The notes beneath the pieces are model-generated. The model was given only the letters and a program-made list of their open reading frames with translations. It was not told the DNA's origin and ran no database searches. A DNA stretch of 63,210 nucleotides from contig JAFUBA010000106.1 in NCBI GenBank assembly GCA_017460395.1, forward strand, positions 1 to 63,210, read 5' to 3'. This document shows, in pieces, positions 1 to 10,424 of this stretch; within the stretch, counting starts at the first letter, position 1; every line of letters starts with the position of its first letter. Both the position numbers and the translations under genes were made by a program. Source of the DNA: Clostridia bacterium (GTDB taxonomy: Bacteria > Bacillota > Clostridia > Christensenellales > Aristaeellaceae).

Positions 1-1847
<1,847 letters not shown>

Positions 1848-2003
1848 ACTGTCTCCTGATCTGATTTTCTGCATCTGTCCGGCCCGCATCCGCCAGAGCG
1901 CACCGGGGCAGGGGAGTATCCTCCTGATCCTGCCAGATTCTGCAGATATGTATACGCACACGCACCTGCGCAAAGCATCCGGGGTTTCACCGGATAAGCT
2001 TAG

Positions 2004-2031
2004 AGTATAGCGAATTCCCTTTACATTTCAA
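2004..2031 (-). promoter_or_regulatory. Probable sigma-A promoter of secA
   Basis: Read on the minus strand, TTGAAA and TATACT are separated by 16 bases, pointing toward secA with a leader of about 150 bases. It is divergent from the ylxM promoter at 2115-2142. Together the two promoters account for most of the 338-base gap between secA and ylxM; nothing else was seen there. Confidence 0.6.
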
Positions 2032-2114
2032 GGTTTCCGGGGTTTTGCGGCACTCGAGGAGCCACGCAGATTTCGCCTTCGGCAAACTTTTTTGTGCCTG
2101 TCAGGTATTTTCCC

Positions 2115-2142
2115 TTGACAATCCCGTTCCCTTCCATATAAT
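2115..2142 (+). promoter_or_regulatory. Sigma-A promoter of the ylxM-ffh operon
   Basis: A perfect TTGACA (2115-2120) and perfect TATAAT (2137-2142) are separated by 16 bases, 43 bases before the ylxM start codon. This is the strongest consensus promoter in the left half of the window and fits a highly expressed SRP/ribosomal operon. Confidence 0.8.
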
Positions 2143-2185
2143 AGCCCACTGTCAACCAAAACCGGCTGACAGAGAGGTGCACGTC

Positions 2186-2563
2186 ATGGCACAGGAAAAC
2201 ATCGAGAAAAAGGTGGAACTGGCCTGGCTGATGGCCTTCTATCAGGGTGTGCTGACGGAAAAGCAGCGTGAAGCACTGTCCATGCACTGCGAGGAGGACA
2301 TGTCCCTCTCGGAGATTGCAGAGGAGACGGGCGTCAGCCGGCAGAGCGTGCACAACATGCTCCAGCATGCCGCAGACAAACTGTTTTCCCTGGAAAGCAC
2401 CCTCCATATGGCAAAGCGCTTCCGTTTCCAACAGGAAGGGCTGGAAACATGCCTGAAGCTGCTGGAAGACCCGACCTCCGATCATGTACAGGAGGCACGG
2501 AAGACACTGGAAACCCTGATCCGATGGGACCAGGAAGATCAGGAGGAACATCATGGCCTTTGA
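2186..2563 (+). CDS. ylxM: YlxM-family helix-turn-helix protein
   Basis: This 125-residue UPF0122/YlxM protein is found next to ffh in many Bacillota and is thought to modulate the signal recognition particle. Its sigma-70 region-4-like helix-turn-helix is visible: LTEKQREALSMHCEEDMSLSEIAEE followed by GVSRQSVHNMLQHA, roughly residues 28-66. The ATG at 2186 is preceded by AGAGGT and sits 43 bases after the -10 box. The reading frame overlaps ffh by 11 bases, implying translational coupling. Length and context are typical of the family. Confidence 0.93.
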   Translation: MAQENIEKKVELAWLMAFYQGVLTEKQREALSMHCEEDMSLSEIAEETGVSRQSVHNMLQHAADKLFSLESTLHMAKRFRFQQEGLETCLKLLEDPTSDHVQEARKTLETLIRWDQEDQEEHHGL

Positions 2564-3881
2564 GGGCTTAACTCAGAAACTTCAGGGTGCCCTGAAGAAA
2601 ATGACCGGCAAAGGCAAGCTGAGTGAGCAGGACGTCAAGGAGGGCATGCGGGAGGTCCGCATGGCACTCCTGGAAGCCGACGTCAACTATGCCGTTGTCA
2701 AGCAGTTCGTCCGGTCTGTCACAGACAAGTGCGTGGGCCAGGAGGTCATGTCCTCCCTGACCCCAGGGCAGCAGGTCATCAAGGTGGTCAACGAGGAGAT
2801 GACCGCTCTCATGGGCGGCACCGTCTCCAAACTCACCTGGTCGTCCTCGGTGCCCACCATCTACATGCTCTGCGGTCTGCAGGGCGCCGGTAAAACCACC
2901 ATGGCGGCAAAGCTCGCCGGGTATCTGGTCAAGCAGGGCAAAAAACCCATGCTGGCCGCCTGCGATATCTACCGTCCGGCTGCCATCAAGCAACTGCAGG
3001 TCGTCGGCGAGCAGGTCGGCGTTCCCGTCTATGAGAAGGGCACGCAGGATCCTGTCAAGACCGCCCAGGAGGCCGTGCAGCAGGCCAGGTACTACGGACG
3101 CGATGTCCTGATTATCGATACCGCCGGCCGGCTGCACATAGACGTGGAGCTCATGGATGAGCTGGCGCGCATCCGCGACACCGTGCATCCCCAGGAAATC
3201 CTCCTGGTCGTGGACGCCATGACCGGTCAGGATGCCGTCACCGTTGCCCAGACCTTCAACGACAAGCTGAATGTGGACGGCGTCATCCTCACCAAGCTCG
3301 ACGGCGACACCCGCGGCGGTGCGGCCCTGTCCGTCCGCTCCGTCACCGGCAAGCCCATCAAGTTCAGCGGCATCGGTGAAAAGCTGAGCGAGATTGAACT
3401 GTTCTACCCCGACCGTATGGCCAGCCGGATCCTCGGCATGGGCGATATCCTGACCCTCGTGGAAAAAGCCGAGGAGATGGTGGACGAGGAAAATCAGGAG
3501 AAGCTGGCCAACAAGCTCATGAACGGCGGGTCGCTGGACCTCAACGATTTCCTGGAGCAGATGCAGTCCATGAAGAAGATGGGCGGCATCAAGTCCATGC
3601 TGAAGATGCTGCCGGGCATGTCCGGGCAGGACATCGACGTGGACGAGAACGCCTTGAAGCGCCCTGAGGCCATCATCCGCTCCATGACACCCAAGGAGCG
3701 CCGCAACCCCGGCATCCTCAATGCCAGCCGTCGCCGCCGCATTGCAGCCGGCAGCGGTACAACCGTGCAGGAAATCAATCAGCTCATCAACAACTTTGAA
3801 AAGAGCCGCCAGATGATGAAGCAGATGACGTCCGGCAAGGGACGCAAACAGATGATGCGCATGATGCAGCAGATGAAGTAA
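2553..3881 (+). CDS. ffh: Signal recognition particle GTPase Ffh (SRP54)
   Basis: Ffh binds 4.5S/SRP RNA and signal peptides of nascent membrane proteins and docks with FtsY. The 442 residues cover the N domain, the G domain with GLQGAGKTT (108-116), DTAGRLH and TKLDGDTRGG, and a methionine-rich M domain ending in MMRMMQQMK that binds signal sequence and RNA. AGGAGG lies just upstream of the ATG inside ylxM, and the two genes overlap by 11 bases. FtsY and the SRP RNA gene are not in the window. Confidence 0.98.
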   Translation: MAFEGLTQKLQGALKKMTGKGKLSEQDVKEGMREVRMALLEADVNYAVVKQFVRSVTDKCVGQEVMSSLTPGQQVIKVVNEEMTALMGGTVSKLTWSSSVPTIYMLCGLQGAGKTTMAAKLAGYLVKQGKKPMLAACDIYRPAAIKQLQVVGEQVGVPVYEKGTQDPVKTAQEAVQQARYYGRDVLIIDTAGRLHIDVELMDELARIRDTVHPQEILLVVDAMTGQDAVTVAQTFNDKLNVDGVILTKLDGDTRGGAALSVRSVTGKPIKFSGIGEKLSEIELFYPDRMASRILGMGDILTLVEKAEEMVDEENQEKLANKLMNGGSLDLNDFLEQMQSMKKMGGIKSMLKMLPGMSGQDIDVDENALKRPEAIIRSMTPKERRNPGILNASRRRRIAAGSGTTVQEINQLINNFEKSRQMMKQMTSGKGRKQMMRMMQQMK

Positions 3882-4019
3882 GTCCCAAAGTACCTTCGCA
3901 TGGTATCCGCTGTCTGCAAGGAATTGCCCATGGCGGTTTCCATATATATTTCCATCACATTTTCTCCCCTGAATCTGCGGATTGCATGCGGGAGCTTGAG
4001 ATCAAGGAGGAACATCAAC

Positions 4020-4268
4020 ATGGCAGTCAAAATCCGTCTGAAGAGAATGGGTATGAAGAAAAAGCCCTTCTATCGCGTCGTGGTCGCAGATGACCGTTTC
4101 CCCCGTGACGGCCGTTTCATCGAGGAAGTCGGCTACTACAACCCCATGACCAGCCCCGCTGAACTGAAGATCGACAGCGAGCGCGCCAAGTACTGGCTCT
4201 CCGTCGGCGCACAGCCCACCGACACGGTCCGCATTCTGCTCAAGAAGACCGGTGCGATCGAGAAATAA
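4020..4268 (+). CDS. rpsP: 30S ribosomal protein S16
   Basis: Full-length S16 (82 residues) starting [20 protein letters not shown] and containing [13 protein letters not shown], the family signature. S16 is an assembly protein of the small ribosomal subunit. The ATG at 4020 is chosen because AAGGAGG lies nine bases upstream; an open frame further upstream has no support. It sits 138 bases after ffh and 42 before khpA, the common Bacillota order, but rimM and trmD, which usually follow, are about 6 kb away on the other strand here. Confidence 0.98.
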   Translation: MAVKIRLKRMGMKKKPFYRVVVADDRFPRDGRFIEEVGYYNPMTSPAELKIDSERAKYWLSVGAQPTDTVRILLKKTGAIEK

Positions 4269-4310
4269 GGGACGACAATCCGGCCTGCTTCCGGATTAGA
4301 AAGGAACGCC

Positions 4311-4553
4311 ATGCAGGAACTACTCACGTTTCTGGCGCAGTCCTTGGTCGATCATCCCGAGAAGGTCGTCGTGCATGAAACAGACGGCGAGGCCATCATC
4401 CTGGAGCTGAATGTTGCCCAGGAAGATATGGGCCGGGTGATCGGGAAACAGGGTCGCATCGCAAAGGCAATCCGCACGGTGGTCAAGGCAGCCGCGCCCA
4501 AAGACAAGTATGTCGATGTGGAGATTGACTCTCTCCCAGAGGAAGAGCCCTGA
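4311..4553 (+). CDS. khpA: KH-domain RNA-binding protein KhpA
   Basis: An 80-residue single KH-domain protein of the YlqC/KhpA family. The GXXG loop is visible as VIGKQGRIAKAIRTVV, and the C-terminal end carries the usual VDVEID strand. KhpA partners with KhpB/Jag in other Gram-positives to bind RNA and affect cell division and elongation. It follows rpsP by 42 bases with AAAGGAA before the ATG and is closed by a strong terminator, so it is probably the last gene of the ylxM operon. Confidence 0.95.
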   Translation: MQELLTFLAQSLVDHPEKVVVHETDGEAIILELNVAQEDMGRVIGKQGRIAKAIRTVVKAAAPKDKYVDVEIDSLPEEEP

Positions 4554-4568
4554 TCTGTCAGGAATTTG

Positions 4569-4601
4569 AAAAAGTCACAGGCATAAAGCCCGTGACTTTT
4601 T
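4569..4601. terminator. Bidirectional intrinsic terminator between khpA and pcp
   Basis: A perfect 10-base stem (AAAAAGTCAC / GTGACTTTTT) with a 13-base loop sits between two convergent genes. The A-run and T-run flanks let it act in both directions. Confidence 0.85.
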
Positions 4602-4608
4602 ATGTATA

Positions 4609-5181
4609 TCACAGAATCCGGAGGATGGCATGGAGCGCCCGCCGGTCATCCTCGACCGTGACTTTGTCCTCAGACGGCACGTGCACGAACAGGCCCGACC
4701 TGCCTGTGTCCCCGGCCCATCTCAGCACCTCCCAGTATACATCGTTGCACACATACGACCCAGCAGACAGGGACAGCTCGCAGGGGATGCCCTCCGAGCG
4801 AACAGCCGAGATGATCCCGGAGACGTCAAGATCCGTCATCCGGGCGGCAGGTCCCTGCGGGTCAATCTTTTCACCCGAGTAGACCTTTCCGCCGTTGTCC
4901 GGGAGACTTGCCATCCGCCAGTTGACTGCCACCAGCTCCGGCGTCACCTTCTCCCGCCCGGCGGCCACGCCGCAGGCGATCACAAGGTCCGGCTGCACCT
5001 CCCGGATCGCATCCATCACCGTTTCCTGCGCAATGCCGAACACCACGGGCATCCTTCTTTTGTGTACCTCCCACTGTCCCACGCTCTCCGGCATGCCCTC
5101 CACCGCCGCCCAGGACGGGTTCACCTTCACCTGCCCAAAGGGCTCAAACCCCGTGAGCAGCACGCGCCTGACCGCTTCCAT
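4609..5181 (-). CDS. pcp: Pyroglutamyl-peptidase I
   Basis: A cysteine peptidase of family C15 that removes N-terminal pyroglutamate from peptides. The 190-residue protein starts MEAVRRVLLTGFEPFG; the ATG at 5181 is chosen because GAGGAGGAAAG lies directly upstream. The catalytic triad is intact: Glu82 in REKVTPELVAVNW, Cys145 in SAGSYVCNDVYW and His167 in LFVHVP. Length matches the family (about 200). It is a single gene, divergent from the zinc-ribbon membrane protein. Confidence 0.95.
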   Translation of the reverse strand: MEAVRRVLLTGFEPFGQVKVNPSWAAVEGMPESVGQWEVHKRRMPVVFGIAQETVMDAIREVQPDLVIACGVAAGREKVTPELVAVNWRMASLPDNGGKVYSGEKIDPQGPAARMTDLDVSGIISAVRSEGIPCELSLSAGSYVCNDVYWEVLRWAGDTGRSGLFVHVPSEDKVTVEDDRRALHAILRIL

Positions 5182-5232
5182 GCAGCTTTCCTCCTCTTCA
5201 TTTCCGTTTCTCATTTTCTCAGACATGTCATC

Positions 5233-5261
5233 TTGTTTTGTCGTTTTGATCCATGTATACT
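5233..5261 (+). promoter_or_regulatory. Probable promoter of the zinc-ribbon membrane protein
   Basis: TTGTTT (5233-5238) and TATACT (5256-5261) are separated by 17 bases and lie 43 bases before the start codon at 5305. Confidence 0.5.
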
Positions 5262-5304
5262 GCTCACAACTGCTCATCACTGTTTCACCAGGAGGACACG
5301 CCCC

Positions 5305-6291
5305 ATGCCACGGACAGCCTATTGCAAAGTATGTAAGCGAAATATGGTCCCGGGCGATGACGGCAGGTGTCCCGTGTGCGGAAAACATCTGAAGCGTTCA
5401 GGACTCCACCTGAGCTGGAGCGTCCGCACCCGCCCGGTCCTCGACTGGATTGCGTGGAACCGGCCGCTGCGCATCTTTCTGCCGCTCTATCTGCTCTCCG
5501 TCTTTTCCGTCTGCTTTTTTGAGATCCTCCGCGGAGGACTCCCATCCCTTGATCCCCTCATGGAGGCCGGCTTTCTCAGGACAAGTCTCCTGATCCTTCT
5601 TTTCAGCCTCTCTTTTCTCGGGCTCCTGCTGCTACTTCGCGGCGAACACATGGTGCACTGCGAGATCGGCAAGGACGGCATCACGGTCCTGACGGACCTC
5701 GTCCGGCCGTCGCCCCTGAAGCTTCTCTGCCACTTCCGGGACCCATCCATCCTGCGCGCCGAGCGGGCGATGCAGTCCCTTCGCGTCCAAGAAGAGCGTC
5801 TTTCGTGGGAGGATGTCTGCCGGGTGCAGGTCTGGCCCGAGAAAAGTCTTCTGCTCTTCTATGCCACGCCCCACTTTCTGACCCTCGCGCTGCCCTGCAC
5901 GCCCTTTGAGTGGGAGGACGTTCTTGGGGAAACGGCGGAGGCCCTCAAAAAACGGGATGACGTGCGTCTGCCAAAGGAGCTCCTGGATGCCGAGGTGCCA
6001 GATGGCAGAATCCATGCCCTTTTCTCCCGCATGCTTTCCCTCTTCCGCTCCGGAAAAAAGCGAAAGCCCGCGCGCCGCACCCGTGCCACCGGGAAGGCAA
6101 AGACAAAAGCAAAGACCGGGCAGGGCAGGGGAGGAAAAGGGAAGAGCACAAAGAAGACGGCCTCTGCCCCGAAAAAACAGACCCGGAAGCGCCCAGCTTC
6201 CGGGAGTGTCACATCCGATACATTTCTTGAGGAGATCCGGAAGATGAACGCCGAGGATGAGCGCTTGAACCCTCCGGATCCCATCCGGTAG
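5305..6291 (+). CDS. Zinc-ribbon two-TM membrane protein with a basic tail, unknown function
   Basis: No family is recognised. The 328-residue product has an N-terminal zinc-ribbon (Cys7-X2-Cys10 and Cys22-X2-Cys25), two transmembrane helices (about 57-75 and 93-111), a soluble middle region resembling the YcxB/PH-like folds only in length, and a Lys/Arg/Thr/Ala-rich tail (about 250-300) that is probably disordered. The ATG at 5305 has AGGAGG eight bases before it; an open frame upstream is antisense to pcp and is not believed. The gene ends two bases from the stop of map on the opposite strand, leaving no room for a separate terminator. The basic tail could bind nucleic acid or anionic lipid; that is speculation. 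Confidence 0.75.
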   Translation: MPRTAYCKVCKRNMVPGDDGRCPVCGKHLKRSGLHLSWSVRTRPVLDWIAWNRPLRIFLPLYLLSVFSVCFFEILRGGLPSLDPLMEAGFLRTSLLILLFSLSFLGLLLLLRGEHMVHCEIGKDGITVLTDLVRPSPLKLLCHFRDPSILRAERAMQSLRVQEERLSWEDVCRVQVWPEKSLLLFYATPHFLTLALPCTPFEWEDVLGETAEALKKRDDVRLPKELLDAEVPDGRIHALFSRMLSLFRSGKKRKPARRTRATGKAKTKAKTGQGRGGKGKSTKKTASAPKKQTRKRPASGSVTSDTFLEEIRKMNAEDERLNPPDPIR

Positions 6292-6293
6292 CT

Positions 6294-7169
6294 TCACCAG
6301 GTGAGGACCTCATGGCCTGTCTCCGTCACCAGCACCATGACCTCCCGCTGCGCGGAGGGCTTGCCGTCTGCGGTGTAGACTTCCCAGGCATTGAACTGGT
6401 CCGTGATGTGATCTGGCCGTCCCATGTTGACCATGGGCTCGATGGTAAAGATCATGCCGGGCACCATGAGCATGCCCTCCCTGGCATTCCACGTGAAATT
6501 CACATACGGATCCTCGTGGAATTCCAGGCCGCACCCGTGACCGCCGATGTCCGGGACGATGGTGAAGCCATTGTCCTGCACCAGCTTCCCGATCACCTCG
6601 CACACCTCGCCGATCCTGTGCCAGGGCTGCACTTTCTCTATGGCCAGCTCCACCGCCTTTTCCACGGTGCGCACGAGAAGCCGCTTTGCAGGGCCCACGT
6701 CCCCGATGCAGAACATCCTGGAGGAGTCCGAGTAATAGCCGTCAAGGATCGTGGAGCAGTCCACGTTCACAATGTCCCCCTCCTTGAGGAAATAGTCCTT
6801 GTGGGGGAAGCCGTGGCAGACCTCCTCATTCACCGAGGTGCACACGGCATAGGGGTAGCCCTCGTAATAGAGCTCGGCCGACACCGCGCCCATGGAGGCA
6901 CACGTGTCCAGCACGATCTGCTCGATCTCGGACAGCGCCATGCCCTCATGGATATTTGCGCCCACGTTGTCAAGGCACGCAATGTTCACCTTGGAGCTCT
7001 GCCGGATCTTCTCTATCTGTTCCGGGTTTTTGAGCAGGCGGTGGGAGGGCACCTCAAACCCGTCCTTTTCAAATCTCAATACTTTTTCATCAAACTCCCA
7101 GTGGCACTGTTTCAGTTTCTTTCCGCTGCCGCACCAGCACGGTGTATTTCGGCTCAGCTTCTCAAACAT
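6294..7169 (-). CDS. map: Type I methionine aminopeptidase with N-terminal SEC-C zinc motif
   Basis: Removes initiator methionine from nascent proteins. The 291 residues start with a SEC-C-type metal-binding motif (PCWCGSGKKLKQCHWEF, about 10-26), followed by the pita-bread peptidase. Metal ligands are present: Asp in VNVDCSTILDGYYSDSSRMF (two), His in GHGCGLEFHEDP, Glu in FTIEPMVNMG and Glu in SAQREVMVLVTETG. In the last motif the usual His-Thr after the Glu is Val-Met. SEC-C-tagged Map proteins are known in Clostridia and may help ribosome association. AGAAGGA precedes the ATG. Confidence 0.96.
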   Translation of the reverse strand: MFEKLSRNTPCWCGSGKKLKQCHWEFDEKVLRFEKDGFEVPSHRLLKNPEQIEKIRQSSKVNIACLDNVGANIHEGMALSEIEQIVLDTCASMGAVSAELYYEGYPYAVCTSVNEEVCHGFPHKDYFLKEGDIVNVDCSTILDGYYSDSSRMFCIGDVGPAKRLLVRTVEKAVELAIEKVQPWHRIGEVCEVIGKLVQDNGFTIVPDIGGHGCGLEFHEDPYVNFTWNAREGMLMVPGMIFTIEPMVNMGRPDHITDQFNAWEVYTADGKPSAQREVMVLVTETGHEVLTW

Positions 7170-7276
7170 CTCTTGTCCTTCTTTCCCGGCTCCGCCAGAG
7201 GGCAGAAAACCTTTTGCACTCTAGCACAGGCAAAGGGTTTTGTAAAGCTAACTATGGATGATTCCCTGTTTCCCTC

Positions 7277-7302
7277 TTTTGTTTTCTTCTTTTGTTTTCT
7301 TC
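7277..7302 (+). repeat. 13-bp tandem duplication in a pyrimidine tract
   Basis: Two perfect copies of TTTTGTTTTCTTC lie back to back in the 183-base gap between the divergent genes map and the radical SAM gene. It may be no more than a slippage-prone tract; no promoter could be assigned with confidence here. Confidence 0.6.
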
Positions 7303-7352
7303 TGTTTTTGTGAGACATTTTTTGAGATAAACCATCTGAAAGGCCTGACGCA

Positions 7353-8255
7353 ATGGACACGCTCCCCTCCCTGCAGTCTCCCTGTACCCTCTGCCCGCGC
7401 ATGTGCCGCGCCGGGCGAAGCGATGACCGAGGCCCCGGCTTCTGCCAGCTGCCCACGAGCATGCTCATCGGCAGAATCGCGCCGCACCTCTGGGAAGAGC
7501 CGCCCATCTCCGGCACGCGCGGCACAGGTGCGGTCTTTTTCTCCGGCTGTACCCTGAAGTGCGTCTACTGCCAGAATGCCTCCATCTCCCACACTCCTCA
7601 GGGCCGGATCTACACCCCCGAGATGCTGGCCAAGTCCATGCGGCGTCTTGAGGACATGGGCATGCAGAGCATCTCCTTGATCACCGCGACCCCCTATGTG
7701 CCCCAGATCCTGGAAGCGCTCCGGATCTACCGTCCCCGCGTGCCGCTTGTGTGGAACACCTCAGGATATGAGCGGGTGGAGACGCTGAAGCTGCTGGAGG
7801 GCGTCATCGACGTGTACCTTCCGGATCTCAAGCATTTTTCTCCCTCCATGTCCCGCCTGTGCGCAGGGGTCGATGACTATTTTGCCGTTGCCTCCGGTGC
7901 GATCCGGGAGATGGTGCGCCAGTGCGGGGTCCCATCCTATGACGGGGATGGCATCATGACGCGCGGGGTCCTCATCCGCCACCTGATCCTCCCCGGCTCC
8001 ACCGGGGAGAGCATCCGCCTCCTTCAGTGGGTCAGAGACGAACTCCCAGAGGGCATCCCTGTCAGCCTCATGCAGCAGTATGTGCCCTGCAACGACCTGA
8101 AGGTGGAGGGCCTCAGGCGCAGAATTCTCCCGAAGGAGTACCGCCGGGTCCGGGATGCCATGATCGCACTGGATCTGCCGGGGTTCTATCAGGGACCCAC
8201 CAGCGCCACGAAGGATTTTGTACCAGCGTTCAACCAGGATGAAAGCTTTGTCTGA
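7353..8255 (+). CDS. Radical SAM protein of the PflA/PflX-like family
   Basis: A 300-residue radical S-adenosylmethionine enzyme. The 4Fe-4S motif is SGCTLKCVYCQN (CxxxCxxC, about residues 66-77), preceded by a second Cys cluster near the N-terminus (CTLCPRMC, about 11-18) as in PflX/YjjW-like proteins. Further family matches are VWNTSGYE, DVYLPDLK and MQQYVPC. Members are often annotated as pyruvate formate-lyase activating enzyme-like, but the true substrate is not established and no glycyl-radical enzyme is adjacent. The start at 7353 has AAAGG about ten bases upstream. A DUF5688 gene follows after 12 bases. Confidence 0.85.
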   Translation: MDTLPSLQSPCTLCPRMCRAGRSDDRGPGFCQLPTSMLIGRIAPHLWEEPPISGTRGTGAVFFSGCTLKCVYCQNASISHTPQGRIYTPEMLAKSMRRLEDMGMQSISLITATPYVPQILEALRIYRPRVPLVWNTSGYERVETLKLLEGVIDVYLPDLKHFSPSMSRLCAGVDDYFAVASGAIREMVRQCGVPSYDGDGIMTRGVLIRHLILPGSTGESIRLLQWVRDELPEGIPVSLMQQYVPCNDLKVEGLRRRILPKEYRRVRDAMIALDLPGFYQGPTSATKDFVPAFNQDESFV

Positions 8256-8267
8256 AAGGAAATGCGT

Positions 8268-9248
8268 ATGCTGTACGAAGAATTTGTCAATGAACTCACG
8301 CGCCGCCTCCAGTCGGAGATGAACATTCCCTTTGACCAGATCAGGTTCTACGAGAAGGGATTCAAACCCGAAAGCTATGAGGACCAGGCCATCACGGACA
8401 TGTCCAACAGGGAATATTTCGATGAGCCCCGGAAAGGGCTTCCGCTTCAGGATGACATCGTCACCCTGAAGATTCCCATGAACGGCGCGCTCCAGGCCTC
8501 GCCCTTCCCGCTCAGATCCTACTATGAGTACTGCTGCCGCCACGGCTGGGATGAGATCATGGGACAGATTTCCTCCGTGGCCCGGGGAAAGGATACCCTG
8601 GATTCCCTGGGCGGCCCCGCAGAAATCTTTGTCTATGAGCAGGCGAAAAAGCGGTTCTTCCCTATACCCATGAGCTATGAAGCGAATGAGGAGCTCGAGA
8701 CGGTTGCCATCTCCCGCAGATACGGCGGCGTCCTGCTGGTGCTGTATGCTGCAGAGAAGGATATCTCCTTGCTCGAGGGCGGGAACAACCAGATGATTCC
8801 GCTGCCCCGCTCGTACCTGGATGTCTGGCATAAGACGCAGGACGAGGTCATCGACGATGCGCTCCAAAACTGTATGGAAGCTTATCCGCCCCTGCTCTGT
8901 GATCCCACCGACGAGCATGAGCCCGAGCTCCTCACCGTCTCACCCTCCTATCATGTGCGGATCGGGTGCACAATCAGCACCAGGAAGCATATCCTCGGCG
9001 CCACCGCCATGTTCTATCCCGGCGTCGCGCAGACGCTCTTTTCCCTCCTCGGGCCCTTCTACTATATGCCCATCAACCTGCAGAATACCGTCATTTTCCA
9101 GGATACACCCATGATCCGGGGCAACCTGGATACCCTGAAGAAGGTTTCGAAGCAGTCGCAGGGGAATCAGCAAGCATCATTCCCGGCCATGCCGGAGCGT
9201 ATGCAGTTCTATGACGGACAGGACTTTCTGGAGATCCCGGAAAGCTGA
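8268..9248 (+). CDS. DUF5688 family protein
   Basis: A 326-residue soluble protein of the DUF5688 type common in gut Clostridia, recognised by its opening LYEEFVNELTRRL, the central aromatic-rich block and the end region GATAMFYPGVAQ. Function is unknown; no catalytic motif or membrane segment is visible. Two ATGs are available (8262 and 8268). AAAGGA abuts the first, so the second, with about six bases of spacing, is preferred. It follows the radical SAM gene by 12 bases and probably shares its transcript. Confidence 0.75.
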   Translation: MLYEEFVNELTRRLQSEMNIPFDQIRFYEKGFKPESYEDQAITDMSNREYFDEPRKGLPLQDDIVTLKIPMNGALQASPFPLRSYYEYCCRHGWDEIMGQISSVARGKDTLDSLGGPAEIFVYEQAKKRFFPIPMSYEANEELETVAISRRYGGVLLVLYAAEKDISLLEGGNNQMIPLPRSYLDVWHKTQDEVIDDALQNCMEAYPPLLCDPTDEHEPELLTVSPSYHVRIGCTISTRKHILGATAMFYPGVAQTLFSLLGPFYYMPINLQNTVIFQDTPMIRGNLDTLKKVSKQSQGNQQASFPAMPERMQFYDGQDFLEIPES

Positions 9249-9263
9249 GATCTACACAAACGC

Positions 9264-9291
9264 AGGCTCCCGGAATATCTTCCGGGAGCCT
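9264..9291. terminator. Bidirectional terminator between two convergent genes
   Basis: A perfect 12-base stem (AGGCTCCCGGAA / TTCCGGGAGCCT) with a TATC loop is followed on plus by CTTTCTTTA. It lies between the DUF5688 gene and the minus-strand membrane protein. Confidence 0.85.
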
Positions 9292-9297
9292 CTTTCT

Positions 9298-9663
9298 TTA
9301 CTCCATTGTCCTCACACACGTCAGCAGCATATATCCGATGAACGTACATTCCATGTAGACCACCTGCCCGTCCCGGGTGGAAAGAAAAGAGAGGCCTGGA
9401 ATGACAGTGCCCGCGCTTTCCACATACTGGAGGATCACCACAAGGCTTCCGATGATCACAGGAACCCACAGGCATCCCATGAACCGCTCCCGCATTCTCG
9501 ATGCACCGGAGAGCGGCAGAAGCAGTGCCAGAAAGATCCCCGTCACAAGGCCCTTGAAGACATTGCCGAAAAAACCGAGACCGCTGAATACCGGCAGGAG
9601 AAGCGCAAGGAGTGCCATCAGAAGGAGCGGCACAGTCATGACCGTGAACTTTCTCAGGAACAT
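9298..9663 (-). CDS. Small membrane protein, unknown function
   Basis: The 121-residue product has three or four hydrophobic stretches: about residues 8-27, 34-52, 66-84, and a weaker one near the C-terminus. No family recognised. Its start overlaps the end of trmD by ten bases, so it is translationally coupled to the trmD-rimM transcript and is probably a real gene, although the overlap says nothing about function. Confidence 0.65.
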   Translation of the reverse strand: MFLRKFTVMTVPLLLMALLALLLPVFSGLGFFGNVFKGLVTGIFLALLLPLSGASRMRERFMGCLWVPVIIGSLVVILQYVESAGTVIPGLSFLSTRDGQVVYMECTFIGYMLLTCVRTME

Positions 9664-10424
9664 GTTCCCTCCGCCTCCCCCTGATCTGTGTTTTCCTGAT
9701 CCCGTATCCAGGCTTCCAGCCAGGCCTTTTCCTTTTTTGTCATCTCGGCCTTCTCAAGAAGATCCCGCCGGTACCGCCATGTCGCCTTCAGCGCCTCCTC
9801 GCGCCGCCAGGCGCGGATCTTTGCATGATGGCCGCTCAGCAGCACCTCCGGCACCGCCATTCCCTCCCAGACGCTGGGCCGTGTGTACTGCGGGTACTCA
9901 AGGAGGCCGTCGGAGAAGGATTCCTCCTCCGGGCTCTCGGAGGACCCAAGCACACCGGGGATGAACCTGGACACGGCATCGAGGAGCACCATGGCGGCCA
10001 TCTCGCCGCCGGTCAGGATGTAATCTCCGATGCTGATCTCCTCATCCACGCACGTGTCCAGCGCCCGCTTATCCACGCCCTCATAGTGGCCGCACAGAAG
10101 CACCAGGTGTTCCTCCTGTGAAAGCTCCCTGGCCAGGGCCGAGGTGAGGGTTTTCCCCCTCGGGCCCATGTAGATCCTTTTTCCGCGGAAGTTTTCCCCC
10201 GTCACGCTGTCCATCGCCGCCTTGATGGGCTGGGCCATCATCACCATGCCGGCACCGCCCCCGAAAGGGTAGTCGTCGGTGTTTTTGTGTTTCATCGTGG
10301 AAAAGGGACGGATGTCCACACACCTGACGTCCAGAACCCCCTGCTCCCTTGCACGTCCGATGATCGAGCAGGAGAGGGGGGATGTGAACATTTCCGGGAA
10401 GATGGTGAGAATGTCAATCCTCAT
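9654..10424 (-). CDS. trmD: tRNA (guanine37-N1)-methyltransferase
   Basis: TrmD methylates G37 next to the anticodon and prevents +1 frameshifting. The 256-residue protein begins MRIDILTIFPEMF and carries the SPOUT knot motifs LLCGHYEGVDKR and EISIGDYILTGGE, with YTRP further on. A full-length knot and C-terminal helices are present. It overlaps rimM by 11 bases, and the downstream membrane-protein gene overlaps it in turn, giving a compact rimM-trmD-membrane protein unit. Confidence 0.97.
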   Translation of the reverse strand: MRIDILTIFPEMFTSPLSCSIIGRAREQGVLDVRCVDIRPFSTMKHKNTDDYPFGGGAGMVMMAQPIKAAMDSVTGENFRGKRIYMGPRGKTLTSALARELSQEEHLVLLCGHYEGVDKRALDTCVDEEISIGDYILTGGEMAAMVLLDAVSRFIPGVLGSSESPEEESFSDGLLEYPQYTRPSVWEGMAVPEVLLSGHHAKIRAWRREEALKATWRYRRDLLEKAEMTKKEKAWLEAWIRDQENTDQGEAEGTCS

